DNA of 64,000 nucleotides from Spirochaetaceae bacterium. GTDB lineage: Bacteria > Spirochaetota > Spirochaetia > Treponematales > Treponemataceae. Below are positions 18,460-28,400 of this stretch, one piece after another; positions within the stretch are counted from its first letter, which is position 1, and each line of letters begins with the position of its first letter. The translations under genes and the position numbers were made by a program. The stretch lies in contig JAFQDD010000001.1 in assembly GCA_017416145.1 (NCBI GenBank), positions 124,001 through 188,000 on the forward strand, given 5' to 3'. The notes under the pieces were generated by a model. It saw only the letters and a program-made list of their open reading frames with translations, did not search any database and was not told the origin of the DNA.

Positions 18460-19314
18460 CTATTCCAGTGCGATTAAAATATCCGCTTTTAAATCACTTT
18501 TATTCAATCTTAAAGAAGCCAAATTCCCTGTTTTTTGTGCCGTAAGATTTTCCACTTTTGAAAGTTTATACACAAAAGAATTTGGATTTTCCACATCTTG
18601 CATTACAGAAACCGCCACAGAATAATTTCCCAAAAGGCTAGAATCATTGCTAGAATTTGCTTTGAAAAGCATATAAAAGGTTTCTCGGCTTTGAGCATTT
18701 CCAAAAGAGTAAGTTCTGTCCCCAGTTACAAAAAAAGTGCCGTCCGCTTCTGGAGTTGAAATATAAACATCACTTAAGTTTGAAACATACTCATAATTAT
18801 TAAATCGAAAACGCAAAATCCCAGCAGACGAAGATTTTTTTGCAGCAATTTGAACATTTTCAGGATTTTTTTCTGATTCCAAAGTTCCTTGCTTTTCTGC
18901 AATTTTGTTTAATTTTTCCAAAATCTGACTTAGTAAAAGATTTGTGTTGTAAGAAGCGGTTGTAGAATCAAGGCCTGTAAGATTGCCGTACAAACTAGAA
19001 GCGTCTCCGCCCAAAAGACTAGATAAAGTTGCTAAATCCGAATTTCCAGAAAGGCTAGAAATTGTTTGGGCGGTTAAAGCGTAACCAGCCTTTGTTTCAG
19101 CAACTTTTTCAGCATCAGTTTTTTCAGTTTCAGAAGTAGTTTTGCTAGTTGTGGTTGTAGTCGTTTGGCTTGTGGAAGTAGAGCCAGTCCCTGTTGAAAG
19201 AGTTGGCATTGAAGGCATACTTGGACCTGAAATTTTTGGCATAGAAGGAAACTCTAAAGCCCAAAGCCCAAGAGAAAAAACAAAAAAACTACATATTAGA
19301 AAGACTTTCTTCAA
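18460..19314 (-). CDS. Secreted protein of unknown function with Thr/Ser-rich linker
   Basis: I do not recognise a family. The 284-residue product starts with a clear signal peptide (MKKVFLICSFFVFSLGLWAL, cleavage near residues 20-22). A Pro/Met/Ser repeat segment and a Thr/Ser-rich low-complexity linker follow (about residues 25-75), then a helical middle, then a beta-rich C-terminal domain. The start is inferred as TTG 19314, because it gives the signal peptide at residue 1. Upstream in-frame ATGs add a basic, unlikely extension. The TTG lies inside the 3' end of the putative peptidase gene, an overlap of 26 bases, which suggests translational coupling. Confidence 0.7.
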   Translation of the reverse strand: MKKVFLICSFFVFSLGLWALEFPSMPKISGPSMPSMPTLSTGTGSTSTSQTTTTTTSKTTSETEKTDAEKVAETKAGYALTAQTISSLSGNSDLATLSSLLGGDASSLYGNLTGLDSTTASYNTNLLLSQILEKLNKIAEKQGTLESEKNPENVQIAAKKSSSAGILRFRFNNYEYVSNLSDVYISTPEADGTFFVTGDRTYSFGNAQSRETFYMLFKANSSNDSSLLGNYSVAVSVMQDVENPNSFVYKLSKVENLTAQKTGNLASLRLNKSDLKADILIALE

Positions 19315-20092
19315 TTTGTTCCAGTCGGTTTGTAAGCTGGTTAATAGTTTTTTCAAGACGCTTTTTCTCCTTTTCAAGACGAGTTTTAACATCAACTTCT
19401 TCCACTTTCTTTTTCATCATAGCACGGACAGAATCTGGGCTTTTTCCTTGCAAAATCTGATTTTGAGCTTCTTCTCGTTTTTGTGGATTTGAAATATTTG
19501 AAACAATTTTCATATTTTCGTAGCCCAAATCTGGGTTAAGTTGGGCACTGGAAATCTTTGCAATAGTTTTTGCAGCTGCTCTTGGTAAACGTAAAATTCT
19601 ATCGATGTAATCTTCATAGCGGATATTTGCTTCTTGGCAAAGTTTATGAGCTTCTGCCAATTTTTGCCCAAATTCTAGCATGATTTGGCCATTTCTAGAA
19701 AGATAGTTTTTCCGAATATCCTCAGTTAGTTCTGCCAATGCAGGACTTTCTTCCAATCCAATTACATAAACACCTTGAGCTTCTGCCTTTTCCAAAAGTT
19801 CGTGAAATTTTGCCCAAAACTCATTGGTGTGAGCCCGAGATTTACAAACATCTAAGCCCCCAGTTTGTTCCAACTTTTTTTCAGTCATTAAGTGGTGAGT
19901 GTATTCGTGAATTGCAGTATAAATTAGCTGATTATCAGTTTTGAAATTGAGATTGTGCAAAATAATTTCGTGAGTTTCTGGTTTATATAAGCCGTTTACC
20001 TTTGGGCTTTCCTTTCCAGACATTGTTACAGAAAATTCAATGCTTGTTTCTTCTAAGTTTATTAAAATATCTTTAATTTGGTCGTTGTTCAT
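19289..20092 (-). CDS. HEXXH-motif protein, putative zinc metallopeptidase
   Basis: This 267-residue cytoplasmic protein carries AIHEYTHHLM, a zinc-binding HEXXH site (H62, E63, H66), with a further His in SRAHTNEFW about 30 residues later as a possible third ligand. The C-terminus is a predicted coiled coil rich in Lys and Glu. The family cannot be named with confidence; SprT- or WLM-like peptidases are the nearest idea. ATG 20092 overlaps the rsmE stop as ATGA, so it is translated right after rsmE. The longer frame from 20176 lies inside rsmE and is rejected. Confidence 0.75.
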   Translation of the reverse strand: MNNDQIKDILINLEETSIEFSVTMSGKESPKVNGLYKPETHEIILHNLNFKTDNQLIYTAIHEYTHHLMTEKKLEQTGGLDVCKSRAHTNEFWAKFHELLEKAEAQGVYVIGLEESPALAELTEDIRKNYLSRNGQIMLEFGQKLAEAHKLCQEANIRYEDYIDRILRLPRAAAKTIAKISSAQLNPDLGYENMKIVSNISNPQKREEAQNQILQGKSPDSVRAMMKKKVEEVDVKTRLEKEKKRLEKTINQLTNRLEQIEESLSNM

Positions 20093-20868
20093 AAAATCTC
20101 CAAAGATTGCATAATTAGTGTGGTGGCAACGGTGGCGGCAGTTTCTGTTCTTAAAACTCGTTCCCCCATAGAACACGAGGCAAATCCTTCTTTTTCAAAA
20201 AGGTCTCGTTCATTATCAGTCCAGCCTCGCTCACTTCCGATTGCTGCATAAATATATGGTTTTGTCTGATTTTGGTCAATGTTTTTTAGTTCCTTTTGCA
20301 AAAAAGAAAACAAAGAACTCTTTGGCTTTACATTATCCAATATAGTTTTGATATTTAGTTTGTCTACATTTTTTCCGTCAATTTGATATTCAGATTTCAC
20401 GAAAGCCAAACATTCTTTCACAGAAGAAAAAAGCTTTAACTCAGGCACGTGGGTACTTTTTGCTTGTACAGTTCCCTCAAGAAGGGCTTTCTCCGCCGCA
20501 CCCCCTGAAACAATATTGGAATCCATGTAAGATTTTTCCCCAAGCTCAGTTCCACATAGATATAGTTTTTCCACTCCAAGCCCAGCCACATCTCTAAAAA
20601 GCCGTTTTAGCTGAATAGGACGTGGGAATCCCACTATCAAAGTTACAGGGTGCAAAAGTTTGCCATCAGTTTTTGGGGAAAAATCAAAGTGGATAAAGTT
20701 TTCATCAATTTGTGTAATAGTAGAAAGCCCAGCTTCCCCATTGATAATTCCTGCTTCAAAAGTTTCTCCCACTTTTTTGTGAAGCACTTTGATAATATGT
20801 TTTCCTCGCTCATCTTTTAAACTTAGAGGTTGATTTATTTCTGTTTCTGAAAAAAGTACAATATTCAT
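20089..20868 (-). CDS. rsmE: 16S rRNA (uracil(1498)-N3)-methyltransferase
   Basis: This 259-residue SPOUT-class enzyme methylates U1498 of 16S rRNA in the ribosomal decoding region using SAM. Diagnostic parts are the N-terminal PUA-like segment, VTLIVGFPRPIQLKRLFRD, and the C-terminal knot region AAIGSERGWTDNERDLFEKEGF followed by ERVLRTETAATVA. It is followed with a 4-base overlap by the HEXXH gene. TGATATAGT ends 7 nt before its ATG and there is no Shine-Dalgarno, so the transcript may be leaderless. Confidence 0.95.
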   Translation of the reverse strand: MNIVLFSETEINQPLSLKDERGKHIIKVLHKKVGETFEAGIINGEAGLSTITQIDENFIHFDFSPKTDGKLLHPVTLIVGFPRPIQLKRLFRDVAGLGVEKLYLCGTELGEKSYMDSNIVSGGAAEKALLEGTVQAKSTHVPELKLFSSVKECLAFVKSEYQIDGKNVDKLNIKTILDNVKPKSSLFSFLQKELKNIDQNQTKPYIYAAIGSERGWTDNERDLFEKEGFASCSMGERVLRTETAATVATTLIMQSLEIL

Positions 20869-20875
20869 TAAAATT

Positions 20876-20884
20876 ACTATATCA
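20876..20884 (-). promoter_or_regulatory. Extended -10 of rsmE, leaderless type
   Basis: On the minus strand TGATATAGT is followed by 7 nt and then the rsmE ATG. No ribosome binding site is seen. Confidence 0.5.
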
Positions 20885-20952
20885 TTTTTTGTGATTTTTA
20901 TAAACTAGAGAAACCAATAGATTTTTAAGATTGTTACCAAATTTCGCATATT

Positions 20953-20981
20953 TTGACATTTTCTAACATATTTGATAAAAT
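20953..20981 (+). promoter_or_regulatory. Promoter of MATE gene 2, leaderless type
   Basis: A consensus -35 TTGACA (20953-20958), a 17-nt spacer and TAAAAT (20976-20981) are followed by only 6 nt before the ATG at 20988. This is the clearest leaderless promoter in the window because both hexamers and the spacer are near ideal. Confidence 0.75.
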
Positions 20982-20987
20982 CTTGAT

Positions 20988-22352
20988 ATGTCAGAAAATA
21001 CAAACATCCAAACAGAAAACAAAATGGGCGTTATGCCTGTTGGAAAGTTGCTTATTCAAATGGCTCTTCCAATGATGATATCAATGCTTGTACAAGCACT
21101 TTACAACATTGTAGACAGTATATTCGTAGGATATATTTCCGAAAATGCACTTACAGCTGTTTCTCTCGCATTCCCAATCCAAAACTTAATGATTGCTGTT
21201 GCTACAGGTACTGGAGTTGGTATAAATGCTCTTTTATCTATGCGACTTGGTCAAAAAAATCAAAATGCTGTAAACGATACAGCTATGAACGGTTTGTTTT
21301 TATCCCTTTGTAGCACTTTGATTTTTATTGTTTTAGGATTTACTATTCCAGAAGTTTATTTCAAAAGTCAAACCACAGATTTGGAAATTATCGACTACGG
21401 CGTAAAATATTTACGAGTGTGCTTAATTGGTTCTTTTGGACTTTTCTCAGGAATCACTTTTGAACGACTCTTACAAGCAACAGGACAAACAGTAAATTCA
21501 ATGATTGCTCAACTTGCAGGAGCAATTACAAATATCGTTTTGGATCCAATTATGATTTTTGGACTATTGGGTTGTCCTGCACTGGGAATTACAGGAGCAG
21601 CTTTGGCTACAGTTGTTGGACAATTTGTTACGCTTTTTGTTTCAGCTTACCTAAATTTCAAGAAAAATAAGGAAATCGTTTTCAATTTCAAAACATTTAA
21701 ACCAAGCAAATCTGTAATTGCAGAAATATATAGAGTTGGTATTCCATCAATTTTATTGGCATCTATTGGTTCTATAATGACTTATCTTATGAACTTAATT
21801 TTAGGTGCTTTCACAATGACTGCCGTTGCCGTTTTTGGCGTATACTTCAAATTAAACAGTTTTATCTTTATGCCAGTTTTCGGTATGAACAACGCCCTTG
21901 TTCCAATAATTGCTTACAATTACGGTGCAAGAAACCGAAAACGCATTACAGGAACTTTGAAGCGTGGAGTTATCATCATATTGTGCATAATGACTTTTGG
22001 AACCGTTCTTTTTGAACTTTTTCCAGAGTTTTTGCTTGGATTGTTTAACGCCTCTCCAGAAATGCTAGAAATCGGTATTCCAGCCTTGCGAATTATTGCA
22101 ATTCACTTTCCTGTTGCCGCAATTTGTATAATTTTTATGTCTTGTTTCCAAGCCTTGGGTATGGGAATCACTAGTATGATTGTGTCCTTTGTGCGACAAC
22201 TAGTTGTACTTCTACCAGTTGCTTACTTGCTTTCTTTAACAGGAGTACTAAGTTCCGTTTGGTGGTGTTTCCCTATTGCAGAGCTGTCCGCATTGATATT
22301 GAGTTCTTTCTTTATGATAAAAGTATTCAAAGTAAAATTAAAAGACTTATAA
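20988..22352 (+). CDS. MATE family efflux transporter (copy 2)
   Basis: This 454-residue multidrug and toxin extrusion protein has twelve helices. It opens with GKLLIQMALPMMISMLVQAL and a helix NIVDSIFVGYISENALTAVSLAFP typical of the DinF/NorM-like group. It probably expels drugs or metabolites with a sodium or proton gradient. It is monocistronic, with its own strong promoter and a long terminator hairpin shared with the convergent giant gene. Confidence 0.94.
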   Translation: MSENTNIQTENKMGVMPVGKLLIQMALPMMISMLVQALYNIVDSIFVGYISENALTAVSLAFPIQNLMIAVATGTGVGINALLSMRLGQKNQNAVNDTAMNGLFLSLCSTLIFIVLGFTIPEVYFKSQTTDLEIIDYGVKYLRVCLIGSFGLFSGITFERLLQATGQTVNSMIAQLAGAITNIVLDPIMIFGLLGCPALGITGAALATVVGQFVTLFVSAYLNFKKNKEIVFNFKTFKPSKSVIAEIYRVGIPSILLASIGSIMTYLMNLILGAFTMTAVAVFGVYFKLNSFIFMPVFGMNNALVPIIAYNYGARNRKRITGTLKRGVIIILCIMTFGTVLFELFPEFLLGLFNASPEMLEIGIPALRIIAIHFPVAAICIIFMSCFQALGMGITSMIVSFVRQLVVLLPVAYLLSLTGVLSSVWWCFPIAELSALILSSFFMIKVFKVKLKDL

Positions 22353-22353
22353 A

Positions 22354-22400
22354 AAACAAAAAGAGCAAAAACTTGCTATGGGTTTTTGCTCTTTTTGTTT
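22354..22400. terminator. Bidirectional terminator, 19-bp stem
   Basis: A perfect 19-bp inverted repeat (22354-22372 with 22382-22400) encloses a 9-nt loop. A-runs and T-runs flank it on both sides, so it can stop both the MATE gene and the convergent giant gene. Confidence 0.92.
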
Positions 22401-22419
22401 GAAACCTAAATATTAGAGA

Positions 22420-25400
22420 TTATTCTTTTATTACCATAACCTTTCGAGTTTCATCGATATTTGGACCAACAACTCTAACAAAGTACATACCTCGAGCAAC
22501 AGCAGCTCCACTAATATTTGTGCCATTCCACTTATAATAGTAAGTTCCCTCTTCTACTCTTCCTCGCTGAAGAACTTTTACAACATTTCCATCAAGAGTT
22601 AGAACCTGCACAGTTAAAAATCCAGTTTGAGGAACTTGAACTTCTACAACAGTTTCTTCATTATTCAAAGAATTGATAACATTGTTCAAAATTGTTGTTC
22701 CACCCTTTTGTCGCACAAGTTCCACAATATGCAAAGACCATAAATCAATTGAAGTTATATCATTTTCATCTTTCAACCGAAGAGCAAAAAGAGGATGGTC
22801 AACTTCATCATCAGTATCACCGTCAACATTCCCGTCAACCATAATCACTTCATTGTCAGAATTATAAATCTTAAACAAAAACTCAAATTCATCCCCATCA
22901 GCCCAATTTACACTTTGAGAATCATCTTTGTTGTTTGGAATCACGTAGGTAAAAATATTGTTATCTTTCCCATCAATTTTTGTTTCAATTTTGCCATTAT
23001 CAACCAAATTATCAGTTGTAAAATTTTCTGAAGTTGATGAATTGTTTACTGGGAAAAGTTTTACAAAATCAGGAAACCAAAGTCGAGTTTTTCTGTCTGT
23101 ATAATCTTCAAAATCTAAACCAGCTTTGTCTTTTGCTGGAGAAATATCTGCCAACATAGAAAACTTATCTTGCTCATCAGGATTTTCAGAAGAATCCACA
23201 ATTTTTCCAGCTATTGTAATATCCTTTCCCGCAATAATTTTGCTAGAATTGTTTGTTTCTCCAGAAAAATCTGTTACAGTCCATTGATTTTCCCCGAAAA
23301 CACCTTGAGCCAAAGCTGCTTCTTCCACAGCTCGACCATCATAAGCATACAAAACATCAAAAGCATTTACTGCAAAATCTGAAAAACAATGCTTTGAATC
23401 TTCTGAAATCGGATTTTCAAACAAATCATAAAGCATAGAATATTCCCCAGGTTCCCCAGTAATTGGGTCGCCTAGAGAACTATCTGCATCTTCGTCTTTT
23501 TTTGTAGAATCAAAAGTATTCACGCCAATATATAAATGTTTTAGTTCATCATAGGAAACTTTTCGAGTAAGAGAAATTTCTATTCCCGTGGATTCATTTG
23601 TCTTTGTAACAACTTTTGCTTCTGAGCCTAATTTATAATCAATTAAACCAGTGTCTTTTTTCCCATCCGGTGTTGATTCAAAGACACTTAAAGATTTTAC
23701 TATGCGACGAAGTTTTCCCTCATCTGGCTCATTATTTTGATTTAGATAATCTATTGGTTTTGAGAATAAAATGTACAATTTATCATAATTTACGCCTCCA
23801 ATTGAAAGCAAAAATTGAGGAGGATTTTTATCTGGAGAGTTTACAGTAAAATCGTACAAAAGATTTCCAGCCAAGTCTGTAATAAAACCTTTTTCAGTAT
23901 TGTATTTCAATTCATAATTGTGTTTTAACAAACTACCTTTGGCATCTTCAAACTTCAAAGTCAAGTAAGGAACATCAAATTGATTACTCTCACATTCTCC
24001 AAAAATATTTTTATTCGTGGTTGTTTGAGAAAATCCTGCTTCAGATTCTATCAAATCAATATATTCTTTTGTAGTAATATTTTGACAAACAAAAGCATCT
24101 AAAGAATCAATAATTGTTGAAAAACGTAATCCTCCTAAAGTCTTGTTATCGTCAGAGGTCATACGACTTCCTCCCTTTGTATCAAGAGGAATAGTTTGGT
24201 TTATTTGAACATTATTTTCTTTCCATCCAATTTTAGTTCGCCATTGTAAATTATTTTTTCCTTCCAAGGTATTATAAGCCGAATTGTCTAAAAAGTGGAT
24301 TTCTAGACTTTTTGCACTATCAGATGTTAAATCACCAACAGGAAGAATCTCTTGGGCATAAATTCCAGAAGAAGTTTCTTTCATATAATTTGCCACCACT
24401 GGTGGATCAATATCCCAGGTGCCGTAAAGAGTTTTACCTTTTGTTTCTTCTGCCATTGAAGAATAAATTGCATTTGTGATAATAGAGTTTTTTGGAGAAA
24501 TTCCTTCATTACCAGCTAGATCTTTTATTGATTTTGAATATTCTTCTGGCATCGTAAAACTTCCAGAAGGAATACTTGTGTTTTTGCTATCAATAAAACC
24601 AAGCCAGTTTTTGTAATCAACTCCATTTACAATAACTGGATTTTCTTCATCCACGTAACCTGCAATAGAAAGGCGGATTCTGTTTTTTTGGGCGATGGCT
24701 TCTTCACCAGCCTCCAAAGCAAATTTTCTGTAAAATGCGTTTACTTCCCTAGAACCAGTTTTGCTTCCCAAACTTACTTTTCCTGTTTCAAAAGAACCAA
24801 AACCAGCAACAGAAAATCCATTTCCATTGTTGGTAATTTTTCCAAAATTTGTTGTTGATTGAATGTTTTCAGATTCAGCACTTGTTTCAACGCCATCAAT
24901 TTGACTTATGCCATTTTCTGGATAATTTTCAAATTCCACAGCTTCTGAAAATTGCCATTCAATAAAGTTATGAGAATCGTAGTGATGTTGAGCATCGGAA
25001 TCGGTTTCGTGTTGTTCTTGGCCCAAAGTAACAGCGACTAAAACTGGCGGTGCTTCGTCTTTTGTGGCTTCAAAAAGTGGCTCTGCTCCTGCTGTGTTTG
25101 TGCCAACTGAAACAAGTCTATTTTTGTGTTCATCCCGAAGACCAGCGTAAGAGGCTTCTATCGCCCGTTTGAATAAAAGATTTGGCACAACATTTTTGTG
25201 GTTTCGGCTATAATCTGTGCTTTCTTCAGCCCCTGGGTCAGAGCCAGTGGCATCAGTGTTCCAGCGATAATCAGTAGAGCCATCAGTTGGGATTTCGTAT
25301 TTTAAGTAGAAAGTTGATAAATCACCTTTCCCATTTGTAGATTCTGTACATTCTGGGTTTGCAAAAATGCCAGAAAACTTAATTCCCTCTGGAAGCTCTG

Positions 25401-28400
25401 AAGAAATGTTAAATCTAAAGTTGTCTGTTGCAGCCCAAGATGAGATTTCGTTACAAGAGTTTTCTATTTTGATTTCTGGCTTTTCATCAAGTAAAGAATT
25501 ACCATCTACAAAACTTACTCTGATTATATTATCAGAAATTGTGGCAACATTTGCAAAAATTGCCTTTGAAAAAGCTACGTTTGTGTTTCCAGTTCCGTCG
25601 GTACAGTTTTCTGTAGAAAGCCAAGCATTTCCTGGAGTTGTGTTTGCTGCAACTACACAGTTTGTGATTGTGGCGTTGTAACATTCTGCAAAAGAAGAAG
25701 TTGCTACATCATTTGCTGGGAATTTTAAGTTCCAAGAGCCAGTTGTGTTTGTTCCTAAATCTACACCGTTGTTATAAAAGTTATTCAAAACAAGAATAGT
25801 TTTTCCTGTGGCAAATTCAAATGTAGAAACATATTTTGTTGAATCTAAAGTTTCATCTTGATTGTTGCCAGAAGCTGTTCCCGTTGGCAAAGTTGTTGGA
25901 AAATCATTTGTAAAATTGATAGCAGCAGTTTTTCCACCAACGCCCCGTCCAGAAAGTTTATAAGCAAACAAGCCTTCAATACCAGAAATTGGATCATTAA
26001 ACATGGACGGATTTTCGCCATTTAGTAAAATCATATCTTTACCAACAGTTAAATCGGTAGAAATTTTTGCATTTCCGTTAAGTAAGAGGAAATTTCCGTA
26101 AACTTGAAATTCTTGATTTGTAGCGTCTTTTGGAGCAATTTCCACATCTAAAGGGGAACCAGCTTCCATTGCAGAAATGTAAACATCTTTTGGTTCAGAT
26201 TGAGTTCCAACAGAAAGTTTTCCACCAATGTTAAAACTTACTTGATTTGTAAGATATAAATTACACAAAACTTCGCAACTTGAACCAAGAGTTATTGTTC
26301 CAGCAGGTAAAAATCCTTGATCTAATGCATTACTTTGAACTGTTAAAGGCGAATTAAAATTTGCAATAATATTTGAATCAAAACATATTCTTCCGTAATC
26401 AGAAGTTAGTTTTGTATTTTTAGAAGACTCTATTCTTCCTGTAAAAATACCATTTCCAGCAAATTTTATTTCTGCAAAGTCTGTAAGATTTTTTAGTTCT
26501 ATTGCTCCAGAGAGTTCTGCCACATTTGGACTTTCAAGATTTTCGCAAACTAAATCATAGTTTCCAGAGGAATTTTTAAACTTCAATGAATTTTTAATAA
26601 TAATTCCTCTATCACAAGAGCCAGAAAATCCACTTTCAATAACAAGATTTATGTAAGTTTGGGCACTTCCGCTTTCAGAAGGAATGTTTATAATTTTACC
26701 ATTTGTTATGCCAGCATTGTAATAAATTACTGTAGAATCTTCATGGAAGGTTGAATTTGTAATTCCTATTGTAGTTCCAGAAGAATTTTGTAGAGTTTCG
26801 CCACCATTTGCTCTAATTGTGCCACCGTTTACAAGTTCATTTGTAAAAACCTTACTTCCACCTAAATCTAATGTACCATTATTTGTAATTACTGAGATAG
26901 CAACTTCTTTTCCATTAAAGTCTAATGAAGCTCCAACTGCAACAAGAATAGAGTCGTAAGAATTTTCTACATTTATATCAATTAAATTTAGGTTTTCTTC
27001 CAAAATAGGATACATGGAACAGTCTGCTGGAATAATTACAGTTTTTCCAACAGTTGGAACTATTCGAGAATCCCAGTTGTATGGATTTTTCCAATTATTG
27101 TCTAAACCAGCACCAGTCCAAATAAAAACATCTGTATCTCTAAAACGCCAATTTTTATCTGCAAAAGCATCTTTATCCAAAATATTTTCTGTATCACTTT
27201 CAAAAACAGTAATAAAACTATTTTTTATTGTAGGAAGACTTGAATCTGCTAAAAACAAATAATAGGCTTCAAAACAATCATTTGAAAGATAAATTATTCC
27301 AGAACTATCTTTTATTGTTAGCCGACTTCCATTTGTATTGGCAAAGCCGCTCAACACAAGTTTATCTACTGCAATTGTATTATTAAATATAAGATTTTTG
27401 TCTGCTTGATTTTCGCAATACAATTCTGAGATTTTGGTTTTATTTGCAATTTCAAGAGAATCCCCAAGTTGACCTGTAATTGTTATGTTTTTTCCACTTG
27501 GCTCAAAATATACTCTATTTCCTTGGAAAGTGCCATAATTTGTAAGAGCTGTTAAAATATGTAAATCTGTTTTTGTTACAAAAGTTGCACCAGAAGCAAT
27601 TTCTAAAGTTCCAAATTTGCTAAATTCTGGATATGTTGCTTCAAAACTTGGATTTTCTGCTGTTCCAGTTCCTGTAAAAATCACTTTTCCAGCACTGGCG
27701 TCTATTTTGCTGTTGCCTTCAAAGCTCAAACCCTTATTTACAGTTAAAACACCGTTTTCTGCCACAGTGATATTTGCACCATTTTTCAAAGTGAGTTTTG
27801 AAACTTCTACACCATTAGCAATTACTGGATAATTTGCTGCTCCAGAGCCAATTATTGCTTCTTTTTCTGTTAGAAGTTGTGTTAAACCATCTACTGTCAA
27901 AGATTCATTGTAAGACCAGTTTCCAATATCTAAAATATCTGTTGATGAAGCCCCAGTCCACAAAAGTTCACCTTCTATGTAGCGGATTTCGCACATATCC
28001 ATTTTGTTGTCTGGGGTTCTAAAGGTGATAATAATTCCGTCACCGGGATTTAGAGAACCAGAGGATTTTAGATAGAGTTCTTTTTTTGCAAGAACATCTG
28101 CTGCAGCTTTTTCTGTCATTTGAACAGAACCAGTATATGAGCCAGCTGTATCTGCTAGAGTTTGTGTTCCTAAACTCCATGTAACACCAGAAGTATTTAT
28201 TAATTCAACCTTGTATTTAAAAGTAATTGTTTTTGCAGAATCATCTGCTATTCTTCCAAAGGTAATTTTTTTACCACTTCCAGAATTACCAGAAATTGGG
28301 TTTTCACCATCTTCAAAAAGTTGGAAGAAAGTTTGTTCCCCGTAAGGAATTGGTTCAAAATCAATCCAATTTATATTTACTGTGGTGGTATACCAGTTTA

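Noticed and set aside
22420-22640. Reading the giant protein's C-terminal module as proof of a type IX secretion signal.
   Set aside because: The module resembles FlgD-Ig and sorting domains alike, and no type IX secretion genes are in the window.
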